A stretch of 8,643 nt of DNA from Loktanella sp. (lineage in GTDB: Bacteria > Pseudomonadota > Alphaproteobacteria > Rhodobacterales > Rhodobacteraceae), in contig PUNR01000343.1 of the NCBI GenBank assembly GCA_003551805.1, positions 1 through 8,643 of the forward strand. Reading direction: 5' to 3'. Below the pieces are notes generated by a model. That model saw only the letters and a list, made by a program, of their open reading frames with translations, was not told the origin of the DNA and searched no databases. A program made the translations under genes and the position numbers. Below are positions 1-5,832 of this stretch, in pieces (positions within the stretch are counted from its first letter, which is position 1; each line of letters starts with the position of its first letter).

Positions 1-2
1 AT

Positions 3-26
3 TACGTGGACATCGAAAAGCGCTAA
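3..26 (+). CDS. C-terminal end of an unidentified upstream gene (partial)
   Basis: The only frame with a stop directly before the terminator reads Y-V-D-I-E-K-R and then TAA at 24-26. Only seven residues are visible, so the product cannot be named. The support is indirect: a strong intrinsic terminator begins 8 nt after this stop, as expected at the end of a forward-strand transcription unit. It separates this gene from the histidine kinase. Confidence 0.5.
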   Translation, partial: YVDIEKR

Positions 27-33
27 CAGATCA

Positions 34-59
34 AGGGCCGCATCCAGCGGCCCTTTTTT
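34..59 (+). terminator. Rho-independent terminator of the upstream gene
   Basis: A perfect GC-rich inverted repeat, GGGCCGC (35-41) and GCGGCCC (47-53) with loop ATCCA, is extended by an A-T pair (34/54) and runs directly into six Ts (54-59). This is a textbook intrinsic terminator for forward transcription. It lies 8 nt after the TAA at 24-26 and should isolate the kinase gene from upstream transcription. Confidence 0.88.
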
Positions 60-83
60 ATATGTTGCACAAAGTCAGGCAGC

Positions 84-99
84 GCATGCCAAGGCATGC
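84..99. repeat. Perfect 7-bp inverted repeat GCATGCC-AA-GGCATGC
   Basis: GCATGCC (84-90) and GGCATGC (93-99) are exact reverse complements separated by AA. No T-run follows on either strand, and the preceding gene already has a strong terminator, so this is more likely a protein-binding palindrome or a fortuitous repeat than a second terminator. It lies about 110 bp before the kinase start, within range for an operator. No known regulator motif is recognised. Confidence 0.4.
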
Positions 100-140
100 A
101 TCATGCCCGCCAAAATTGCCCGGATTTCGCCACTTTCGCT

Positions 141-178
141 TGTAAAGTGTTACAAAACATCTGTAATCCTTCCTGTAA
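141..178 (+). promoter_or_regulatory. Candidate operator: TGTAA-N4-TTACA palindrome with two further TGTAA copies
   Basis: TGTAA (141-145) and TTACA (150-154) form a perfect dyad with a 4-nt centre. TGTAA recurs at 162-166 and 174-178 on the same strand, 21 and 12 bp further on. The cluster occupies the region just before the kinase gene, where a promoter would be expected, in an AT-rich stretch unlike the flanking coding DNA. No convincing -35/-10 pair can be assigned. The spacing (N4) does not fit the classical CRP site (N6), and the half-sites differ from the FNR TTGAT consensus, so the binding factor is unknown. Confidence 0.35.
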
Positions 179-211
179 CAATATGTCGCAGCTTAATTGG
201 ATGACGGTTTG

Positions 212-1177
212 ATGTTGAAAAATGCCGCAGTTTCAGCCGATGCATTAGCCCATGTGCTTGATCAAAGCATTGATTGCGTCAAACTGCTTGCGACTGACGG
301 CACATTGCGCTGGATGAACTCCAACGGTTTGTGTGCAATGGAAATTGACGATTTCGACGATGTCGCAGGCCGACCATGGGGCAGCCTTTGGCCCGACGCC
401 GCCCGCGACCAGATCGCCGACGGGCTGATCGCAGCCAGAGACGGCAAAGATGTCCGGTTTGACGCCTTCTGCCCCACCGCCAAGGGAACGCCGCGCTGGT
501 GGTCTGTGACGGTGACAGCAGTGACAGGTGTGGACGGGCAGCATGCAGGTTTCCTGTCGATTTCGCGCGACATATCCACGGCTGAAAACCAGCGCCGCGC
601 ACTGATGATCGCGGCCGAGGAAATGCGCCACCGGCTGCGCAACACCTACGCGATGATCGGCAGCCTGCTGAGGGGTTTCGCCCGCGGCAATGATACCAAC
701 GAGATGTTCGCCAAAGACATGCAGTCGCGGCTGATCGCGCTCAGTGCTGCGCAATCCTTGTCCGCGTCAAACGACACGCCCTGCGAAATAGCGGCGCTCC
801 TGCCTGCCCTTGTCGATCCGTTTGCAACGCCCTGTTGCGCCATCTCGACCGACAAGATCGGGGTTTTCACGGTGTCACAAGGACAGGCTGACGCCATCGC
901 GCTAGTGGTGGGCGAACTGGCGGTCAATTCTGCCAAACACGGCGCGCTGGCACATGGCGGGACAGTCGCGCTTAGCGCCGAACGCGCGGGCGGGCAGATT
1001 ATCATCATCTGGTCGGAAACCTGCGTCACGCCGGTCATGGCGACGCGGCGGGCGGGCGGTCAGGGGTTGGACCTGATCGCGCGCATTGTCGAGATCCGCA
1101 ACGGGACGGCTGATACAATCTGGCAATCGCATGGGCCGGTCGTCACGCTGACCTTTCCGCAGGTGGCCAGCGCCTAG
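212..1177 (+). CDS. HWE-family sensor histidine kinase with N-terminal PAS domain
   Basis: This is a soluble sensor kinase of about 321 residues with no membrane segment or signal peptide, so it senses a cytoplasmic cue. Residues 10-125 form a PAS-like domain, with the GTLRWMN and SRDIST segments typical of PAS/PAC. It is followed by the phosphoacceptor helix EEMRHRLRNT (His about 140), the N-box GELAVNSAKHGAL (Asn about 239), the W-S-E motif that defines HWE kinases, and a degenerate glycine box GGQGLDLI. HWE kinases typically phosphorylate single-domain or PhyR-like response regulators; none is encoded in this window, so it is an orphan here. An in-frame TTG at 197 would add five residues, but neither start has a strong Shine-Dalgarno. 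ATG 212 is preferred because a GGA lies 10 nt upstream. Its stop TAG overlaps the stop of the convergent paaG-like gene. The family call is firm; the signal and partner are unknown. Confidence 0.9.
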   Translation: MLKNAAVSADALAHVLDQSIDCVKLLATDGTLRWMNSNGLCAMEIDDFDDVAGRPWGSLWPDAARDQIADGLIAARDGKDVRFDAFCPTAKGTPRWWSVTVTAVTGVDGQHAGFLSISRDISTAENQRRALMIAAEEMRHRLRNTYAMIGSLLRGFARGNDTNEMFAKDMQSRLIALSAAQSLSASNDTPCEIAALLPALVDPFATPCCAISTDKIGVFTVSQGQADAIALVVGELAVNSAKHGALAHGGTVALSAERAGGQIIIIWSETCVTPVMATRRAGGQGLDLIARIVEIRNGTADTIWQSHGPVVTLTFPQVASA

Positions 1178-1950
1178 CGCCCTTTGTAAACCGGTTTGCG
1201 CTTTTCCAGAAACGCCACGACGCCTTCCCTGAAATCATGGGTCTGGCCACAGCGCCCTTGCAACTGCGCCTCTAGTGCCAGTTGTTCATCAAGCGAGTTT
1301 TCAAACGAACCGCGAATGGCCTTTTTCAGCTGCCGGTAGGCTACTGTCGGCCCTTGGGCCAATTGCGCCGCGCGGGTCTGGATATGCGTGGCAAAGGCGT
1401 CATCCGGGGCCACTTCGTAGATCATGCCCCAATCGCTCGCCTGCTCTGCGCTGATCTTGTCGGCGAACAGGGCGGCGCCCATCGCCTTGGCCGCACCCAC
1501 CTGACGCGGCAGCCAATAAGTGCCGCCAGCGTCAGGGATCAGGCCGATGCGGGTGAAGGCTTGCACGAAATACGCGGCGTCCGACGCAATGACCACATCG
1601 CAGGCCAGCGCAAGGTTCGCCCCTGCCCCTGCCGCAGGTCCGTTGACGGCGGCAATCGTCGGGATACGACAGTCAAAAATCGCCTTGAGCATCGGCACAT
1701 ATTCGTCGCGCAACGTAGCCTCAAGATCCAGCGTCGCGGCATTGCCGCCATCGGCCAGATCCTGACCGGAACAGAACGACTTGCCCGCGCCTGTCATCAC
1801 CAGAACACGCGCTGTTGTTTCGGCGGCTTTGACTGCATGGGCGATTTCGGCGCGCATCTGGGTGTTCAGCGCATTCATCACGTTGGGTCGGTTCAACGTC
1901 AGTGTCGCCACATCGTTGCGGGTCTCTAATGTGATGGCTTTGTAGTCCAT
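1174..1950 (-). CDS. paaG: PaaG-like enoyl-CoA isomerase (crotonase superfamily)
   Basis: A full-length crotonase-fold enzyme of 258 aa. PaaG converts 2-(1,2-epoxy-1,2-dihydrophenyl)acetyl-CoA to the oxepin in phenylacetate degradation and can shift double bonds in enoyl-CoAs. Visible features are the N-terminal TLTLNRP, the oxyanion-hole segments SFCSGQDL (about 58-65) and AAGAGANLAL (106-115), and GLIPDAGGT (136-144) with Asp140 where PaaG has its essential Asp. The two hydratase glutamates of classical enoyl-CoA hydratase are absent: Asn112 and Phe132 occupy those positions. An isomerase call is therefore better than hydratase. The C-terminal REGVVAFLEKRKPVYKG matches the usual family ending. 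The start is ATG 1948-1950 with AAAAGGA at 1958-1964. It lies 72 nt downstream of ccmH and is probably read from the same transcript. No other phenylacetate genes are present, so the substrate is inferred. Confidence 0.85.
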   Translation of the reverse strand: MDYKAITLETRNDVATLTLNRPNVMNALNTQMRAEIAHAVKAAETTARVLVMTGAGKSFCSGQDLADGGNAATLDLEATLRDEYVPMLKAIFDCRIPTIAAVNGPAAGAGANLALACDVVIASDAAYFVQAFTRIGLIPDAGGTYWLPRQVGAAKAMGAALFADKISAEQASDWGMIYEVAPDDAFATHIQTRAAQLAQGPTVAYRQLKKAIRGSFENSLDEQLALEAQLQGRCGQTHDFREGVVAFLEKRKPVYKGR

Positions 1951-1987
1951 GGCGCGGTCCTTTTATCAGGGTGTCACCGCCAGATTA

Positions 1988-2000
1988 GGCAACCGTTGCC
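1988..2000. repeat. Short inverted repeat between ccmH and the paaG-like gene
   Basis: GGCAAC (1988-1993) and GTTGCC (1995-2000) pair around a single C; in RNA this gives a 5-bp stem with a 3-nt loop. It lies in the 72-nt gap after the ccmH stop. No U-run follows in the direction of transcription, so it is not a convincing terminator. It may be an mRNA stability or processing element, or chance. Confidence 0.3.
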
Positions 2001-2022
2001 ATCAGGAAACCGCAACATCACG

Positions 2023-2463
2023 TCACGAACGCAAGATTTTTTCCAGATCGGCCTTTTCCGTGGCGGATAGGGCTGTCGGTGCCGGGGCACGTCTGCGGAT
2101 CGTGGCCCAACCGATGCCAAGCGCCACCAGCAACATCGCAGGCGCGGCATACCACAGGACCACATTCACACCCGATGTGTCAGGTCGCAACAGCACGAAT
2201 TCGCCATAGCGCGCGACAAGAAAGTCGACCGCTTCCTGATCGGTGTCGCCGTCAACCAGCCGTTCCCGCAGCAGGATGCGCAATTCACGGGCAAGTTCGG
2301 CGTTGGATTCGTCGATGCTTTCGTTGCGGCAGACCGGACAGCGCAGCCCCTGTGACAAGGCCCGCGCGCGTTGTTCCAGCGCGGGATCGTCCAGAATTTC
2401 ATCCGGTTCCACCGCCATCGCGGTCGAGGCGACCAGCAGCAAGATTGCAATCAGCCGGATCAT
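2023..2463 (-). CDS. ccmH: Cytochrome c maturation protein CcmH (CycL type)
   Basis: A 146-aa membrane-anchored periplasmic thiol oxidoreductase of System I cytochrome c maturation. It helps keep the CXXCH cysteines of apocytochrome c reduced for haem ligation and works with CcmF. An N-terminal signal sequence (about 1-17, cleavage near AMA-VEP) precedes the family motif LRCPVC (40-45), whose Cys42 and Cys45 form the redox pair. The helical segment ESNAELARELRILLRERL follows, then WYAAPAMLLVALGIGW (about 104-119) as the membrane anchor and a short charged cytoplasmic tail. Length fits the short CcmH form without the fused TPR (CcmI) domain seen in E. coli. The ATG overlaps the ccmF stop as ATGA, indicating translational coupling. 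Confidence 0.95.
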   Translation of the reverse strand: MIRLIAILLLVASTAMAVEPDEILDDPALEQRARALSQGLRCPVCRNESIDESNAELARELRILLRERLVDGDTDQEAVDFLVARYGEFVLLRPDTSGVNVVLWYAAPAMLLVALGIGWATIRRRAPAPTALSATEKADLEKILRS

Positions 2464-4436
2464 TCCGCAGGCACCGCATTGGCGCGCGCAGGCTTGGCCG
2501 AGGCAGCACCGACCCGCAAGCGCCTGTCGGACAACGAGAAAAGACCGCCCAACGCCATCAGGATGCAGCCACCCCAGATCCAGTTGGCAAAGGGCTTGTC
2601 ATAGGTCCGCACGGCCCAGCCACCATCAACCTGCGGATCACCGATCACGACATAGACATCGCGGATGAACCCGTTGCTGATCGCTGCTTCGGTCGTGGGC
2701 ATGTTGGCGACGGGATAGAACCGTTTTTCCGGTTGCAACGTGTACAGTTCACGATCCCCGCGCCAGATCGACATATCCGCCATCGTGGTCACGTAATTCG
2801 GCCCTTGCAGCTGGTTAACAGCGTCCAGTTGCACCGAAAACGCGCCCATATCCCAACGGTCGCCGATATTGGCGATGCGGATATCCTCTTTTTCCCAAGC
2901 CAGCATGCCCGCGATTGCAAAGATGGTCACACCCATGCCGATATGTGCGGTGGCCTTGCCCCAGTCAGCGCGCGGCAGGTTGCGCAGACGCCGCAGTTTC
3001 GCACGCAGGTCATCGCGTCCGGCGCGGATCCACAGATCAGCCAGCGCACCACCCACGACCCAGACGCCAAGCGCCACACCGATCGGCCCCAGTGCGGAAT
3101 TGCCGCTTTGGACGGCATAGGCGAGTGCGGCCAGTGCCACGGCAAGGAACAACCAGCCGGCCATCGCCTTGGTCATCCGGTCGAATGATCCGCGCTTCCA
3201 CGCCAGCATCGACCCAAGCGGCAGCGCAATTGCCAGCGCGACCATGAACGGCGTGAATGCCGCGTCAAAGAACGGCGGACCAACCGACAGCGTGCGGTCG
3301 AACAGCATTTCTGTCACCAAAGGCCACATTGTCCCGATGAACACGACAAAACAGGACACCGCCAGCAGGATGTTGTTCAAGACCAGCCCGCTTTCGCGGC
3401 TGACAGTTGAAAACACGCCCTGCGTCTGCATTGCAGAAGCACGGAACGCATAAAGCACCAGTGATCCACCCAAGAAGAACCCGAGGATCATCAACAGCAA
3501 AACGCCGCGTTCAGGGTCAACTGCAAAGGCGTGGACCGATGTCAGCACGCCAGACCGGACGATGAATGCGCCCAGCAGGGAAAAGCCGAAGGCAAGAATG
3601 GCCAGCAGGATGGTCCAGCTTTTCAACGCCTCGCGCTTTTCCACCACGATTGCGGAATGCAGCAAGGCTGTTGCGATCAGCCACGGCATCAGGCTGGCGT
3701 TTTCGACAGGGTCCCAGAACCAGAAACCGCCCCAGCCCAATTCGTAATAGGCCCACCACGATCCCAGCGCGATGCCCACGGTCAAAAACATCCACGCCGC
3801 CAAGGTCCAAGGGCGCACCCAGCGCCCCCATGCGGCGTCAACGCGCCCTTCGATCAGGGCAGCGACAGCGAAGGAAAATGCCATGCTCAGCCCGACATAA
3901 CCCAGATACAAAAACGGCGGGTGAAACGCCAAACCGGGGTCTTGCAACAGCGGGTTCAAATCGCGCCCGTTCAAGGGTGGCAGTTCCAGCCGCAGAAACG
4001 GGTTCGAGGTGAAGATCACAAACGCCAGAAACGCCACCCCGACCGAGGATTGTACCGCCAGCACCCTTGCGCGCAAACGCATCGGAAGGCCCTGCCCGAA
4101 CCACCCCGCAGAGGCGCCGAACAGCGTCAGGATCAGCACCCACAGCAGCATCGATCCTTCATGATTGCCCCAGACGCCTGTGATCTTGTAGATCATCGGC
4201 TTGTCGGTGTGCGAATTCATGAACACCAGCTGCAGCGAAAAGTCGGATACGATAAAGGCCCATGTCAGCGCGGCAAAGGAAAAGCCGACCAGCAAAAACT
4301 GGATCGTGGCGGCGGGTTCGGCCAGACGCATCCAGGCGACGTTGCCACGATGGGCACCGACCAAGGGGACAATCGTCTGGACGATGGCAACGCCAAAGGC
4401 CAGAATCAAAGCGAAATGTGCGAGTTCATTTAACAT
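2460..4436 (-). CDS. ccmF: Haem lyase CcmF, subunit of the cytochrome c synthase
   Basis: A polytopic inner-membrane protein of 658 aa that accepts haem from holo-CcmE and, with CcmH, attaches it to apocytochrome c in the periplasm. The tryptophan-rich WWD signature reads GWGGFWFWDPVENASLMPWL at about 234-253. Conserved histidines are visible in GNHEGS (His92), FHPPFLY (His172), ALLHS (His260) and GVLTSVHAF. Many hydrophobic helices run through the protein, with a large periplasmic loop near the C-terminus (about residues 550-630) before a last helix WIWGGCILMALGGLFSL. The frame is open back to 4589, but the family N-terminus (MLNELAHFALILAFGVAIVQ) fixes the start at ATG 4434-4436, with a GGAA just upstream. 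It ends overlapping ccmH by 4 nt. A 74-nt gap separates it from the lysis cassette, unlike the tight ccm junctions on either side. Confidence 0.95.
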   Translation of the reverse strand: MLNELAHFALILAFGVAIVQTIVPLVGAHRGNVAWMRLAEPAATIQFLLVGFSFAALTWAFIVSDFSLQLVFMNSHTDKPMIYKITGVWGNHEGSMLLWVLILTLFGASAGWFGQGLPMRLRARVLAVQSSVGVAFLAFVIFTSNPFLRLELPPLNGRDLNPLLQDPGLAFHPPFLYLGYVGLSMAFSFAVAALIEGRVDAAWGRWVRPWTLAAWMFLTVGIALGSWWAYYELGWGGFWFWDPVENASLMPWLIATALLHSAIVVEKREALKSWTILLAILAFGFSLLGAFIVRSGVLTSVHAFAVDPERGVLLLMILGFFLGGSLVLYAFRASAMQTQGVFSTVSRESGLVLNNILLAVSCFVVFIGTMWPLVTEMLFDRTLSVGPPFFDAAFTPFMVALAIALPLGSMLAWKRGSFDRMTKAMAGWLFLAVALAALAYAVQSGNSALGPIGVALGVWVVGGALADLWIRAGRDDLRAKLRRLRNLPRADWGKATAHIGMGVTIFAIAGMLAWEKEDIRIANIGDRWDMGAFSVQLDAVNQLQGPNYVTTMADMSIWRGDRELYTLQPEKRFYPVANMPTTEAAISNGFIRDVYVVIGDPQVDGGWAVRTYDKPFANWIWGGCILMALGGLFSLSDRRLRVGAASAKPARANAVPAE

Positions 4437-4474
4437 GGTTTCCAGATACCCCATCAGACGTGATCTTGAAATAG

Positions 4475-4494
4475 CGCCCATCATCAAATGGGCG
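4475..4494 (-). repeat. Stem-loop in the gap between the lysis cassette and ccmF
   Basis: CGCCCAT (4475-4481) and ATGGGCG (4488-4494) form a perfect 7-bp stem with a 6-nt loop. In the direction of transcription it lies 16 nt after the stop of the small membrane-protein gene and about 38 nt before the ccmF ATG. The bases after it (CTATTTC) are only mildly U-rich, so it would be a weak terminator at best. It could attenuate or process read-through from the cassette into ccmF. Confidence 0.4.
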
Positions 4495-4510
4495 ATACAT
4501 ATTGGCACAG

Positions 4511-4714
4511 CTACAGCGCAAAGCCGCCCTGGACCGCATAGCTGACAGCGGCCATCAGCATCCCGCCCACCATCAGCCGGACCAACCATTTCAGCGTATC
4601 CTCGATCGCGCCAAGCCGGGTGGCTACATTGTCGCGATGGACCTTTTCTACCGCCTTGTGGGTTTCCAGCATCCGCAGCCGCGCGTCGAGCTTTTCCAGC
4701 GCGCTATTTTCCAT
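4511..4714 (-). CDS. Small XhlA-like coiled-coil membrane protein, probable lysis accessory
   Basis: A 67-aa protein. Residues 1-40 are charged and helical with leucine/hydrophobic heptads (LEKLDARLRMLE...VATRLGAIEDTL), predicting a coiled coil. Residues about 43-61 form one transmembrane helix (WLVRLMVGGMLMAAVSYAV), ending in a short tail QGGFAL. This architecture, and the join IEDTLKWLVRL-helix-GG, resembles the XhlA family, whose Bacillus PBSX member acts with the holin XhlB in lysis. ATG 4712-4714 is chosen because a GCAGG lies at suitable spacing; an in-frame GTG at 4732 would add six residues but lacks a ribosome binding site. The gene overlaps the holin gene by 11 nt, so it is translated with it and probably belongs to the same lysis function. 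The XhlA assignment is by eye only; otherwise it is a hypothetical membrane protein. Confidence 0.7.
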   Translation of the reverse strand: MENSALEKLDARLRMLETHKAVEKVHRDNVATRLGAIEDTLKWLVRLMVGGMLMAAVSYAVQGGFAL

Positions 4715-5198
4715 GCGCTGCCTGCCAGTCACGTAAAGCAGGGTTCACATCCTCTGGCAGCGGTTGCGTTGCGGGTGGCCTTAACGCGGCAGCGGCCAGA
4801 ATGCGCTGGAAATCCTGTTCCTTGGCCTGATGGCGCGCGCCGAAATAGAAACTGACAATCGCCCCCATCAACCACCACAACGGTTCGGGCACCAGTGCCA
4901 ACCCCGTCATGCCAGCGCCAAAGGCAACGGGATCAACCATCGCCATGGTAAACAGCCAGATCGTGCCCAGTGCCAGCATCGGGCGCGGCAGGCGGTTTAA
5001 CGCATCGACAAGGCGGTCGAACAGCCCGTGGCGGGCGTGGATGAATTCGGTGGCGAATTGTTGCAGACTTTCGCTTTTGGCATCGGCGTCGCGGATCGCG
5101 GTGTTTTCGGCATTGGGCCGGAACACCTGTGCGGTTTCGACCAACACATTGCGATTGTTGCCGAAAAGCAGCCCCATGATCCCTGAAATCAACCCCAT
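4704..5198 (-). CDS. Holin of the GTA-release 3-TM family
   Basis: A 164-aa membrane protein matching the pattern of the Pfam family GTA_holin_3TM, named for gene transfer agent release in Rhodobacter. An N-terminal hydrophobic stretch (MGLISGIMGLLFG, 1-13) precedes a charged helical region with AENTAIRDADAKSE and FIHARHGLFDRLVDAL. Then come the family hallmark NRLPRP (68-73), a helix at about 74-88, VDPVAFGAGMTGLALVPEPLWW, and a helix at about 107-120 ending SFYFGARHQAKE. The C-terminus is polar (PPATQPLPEDVNPALRDW). It would form lesions letting the signal-less muramidase reach peptidoglycan. The ATG is preceded by AAAGGA (5206-5211) and overlaps the muramidase gene end by 10 nt. The family call is strong; whether it serves a GTA, a prophage remnant or another process is inferred. 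Confidence 0.88.
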   Translation of the reverse strand: MGLISGIMGLLFGNNRNVLVETAQVFRPNAENTAIRDADAKSESLQQFATEFIHARHGLFDRLVDALNRLPRPMLALGTIWLFTMAMVDPVAFGAGMTGLALVPEPLWWLMGAIVSFYFGARHQAKEQDFQRILAAAALRPPATQPLPEDVNPALRDWQAAHGK

Positions 5199-5800
5199 GA
5201 TGCTGTCCTTTGCTGATGTTGCGCCGCTGTCAGGTGATAGCGGGGGGAAATGAATTCCTCGGCCCTTGTGATCCAGCCGCCTTTGCCGCCGTTGCGCCTG
5301 CGGGCATATTTGCGGCTGGCGGGTCTGCGGTCGGCCAAGGCGTAGTAATAATTGCGCCGCGCAATGCCGTAGGCGTCGGCCAGATGATCGGGGGCAGAAT
5401 TGGCTGCACGGGTGGCGGCGGCAATCGTCTGCGGGCCGATCACGCCATCGACGCTGACGGGGATGCGCATTTCGACCAGCAGCCGTTGCAGGATGCGCAC
5501 CGCCTGCGCACCAGCATTGACATACATATCAAACACACTGGCCTGAATGACCTGCGGCAAGCGGTCGATCCGCGGGCGCTGGAGATAGTGTTCGATAAAG
5601 ATCGCCACCGCCTGCGTGCGGTCAAGGCGCTGGACATCGGCGGCATCGACCTTGCCATCGCCGTTCAGGTCCAGCCCGAGGCGGCGCATGGTATGGATGG
5701 TCACGCCATATTTGGTCGCCCCGCCCGGATCGTCGGGGTCGTTCACATAGCCGCCTTCACGGGCGACGATTTCATTCGCGATGTCTGTGATACGTTGCAT
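5189..5800 (-). CDS. Holin-associated N-acetylmuramidase (GH108-like endolysin) with calcium-loop motif
   Basis: A 203-aa peptidoglycan hydrolase expected to cut MurNAc-GlcNAc bonds. The N-terminus shows the GH108 active-site motif REGGYVNDPDDPGG (14-27), with Glu15 as predicted catalytic residue, then ATKYGVTI. Residues 44-55 form an ideal EF-hand/dockerin-like calcium loop (Asp44, Asn46, Asp48, Gly49, Val51, Asp52, Asp55). The following part resembles the PG_binding_3 domain: VFDMYVNAGAQAVRILQRLL and DGVIGPQT (118-125). The C-terminal region carries a basic stretch RKYARRR and GGWITRAEEF. There is no signal peptide, so export depends on the holin encoded immediately downstream. In Rhodobacter capsulatus a similar endolysin-holin pair outside the main GTA cluster releases GTA particles. 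The ATG has a GAGGG ribosome binding site 6 nt upstream, but this lies inside a hairpin (separate entry). Confidence 0.9.
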   Translation of the reverse strand: MQRITDIANEIVAREGGYVNDPDDPGGATKYGVTIHTMRRLGLDLNGDGKVDAADVQRLDRTQAVAIFIEHYLQRPRIDRLPQVIQASVFDMYVNAGAQAVRILQRLLVEMRIPVSVDGVIGPQTIAAATRAANSAPDHLADAYGIARRNYYYALADRRPASRKYARRRNGGKGGWITRAEEFISPRYHLTAAQHQQRTASWG

Positions 5801-5801
5801 G

Positions 5802-5832
5802 TTCTGCCCTCTGACTGGATCGGAGGGCAGAA
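5802..5832 (-). promoter_or_regulatory. Perfect 10-bp hairpin enclosing the muramidase ribosome binding site
   Basis: On the coding strand TTCTGCCCTC (5832 down to 5823) is followed by an 11-nt loop and GAGGGCAGAA (5811 down to 5802), a perfect 10-bp stem. The Shine-Dalgarno GAGGG (5807-5811) is fully paired and the ATG starts 1 nt after the stem. No U-tract follows on either strand, so it is not an intrinsic terminator. It would be expected to block translation of the muramidase from messages that contain the whole stem, such as read-through from argC-ccmE. A dimeric DNA-binding operator is the main alternative. Confidence 0.7.

Noticed and set aside
1188..1197. Palindrome AAACCGGTTT near the convergent stop codons
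   Set aside because: It lies inside the last codons of the paaG-like gene, has no loop or T-run, and is explained by coding sequence.
2079..3188. Forward open frame of 369 codons opposite ccmH/ccmF
   Set aside because: Low-complexity Arg/Pro/His-rich translation typical of an antisense shadow; the minus-strand ccm genes explain the region.
3531..4433. Forward open frame of 300 codons opposite ccmF
   Set aside because: Gln/Arg/Pro-rich shadow of the ccmF coding strand with no motif and no ribosome binding site.
4437..4589. N-terminal extension of ccmF to 4589
   Set aside because: The added 51 residues are not like any CcmF N-terminus, overlap the XhlA-like gene in another frame, and the family start with a GGAA upstream is at 4436.
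5802..5832. Hairpin before the muramidase read as a ccmE terminator
   Set aside because: No U-tract follows the stem on either strand, and the 3' arm contains the ribosome binding site directly before the ATG.
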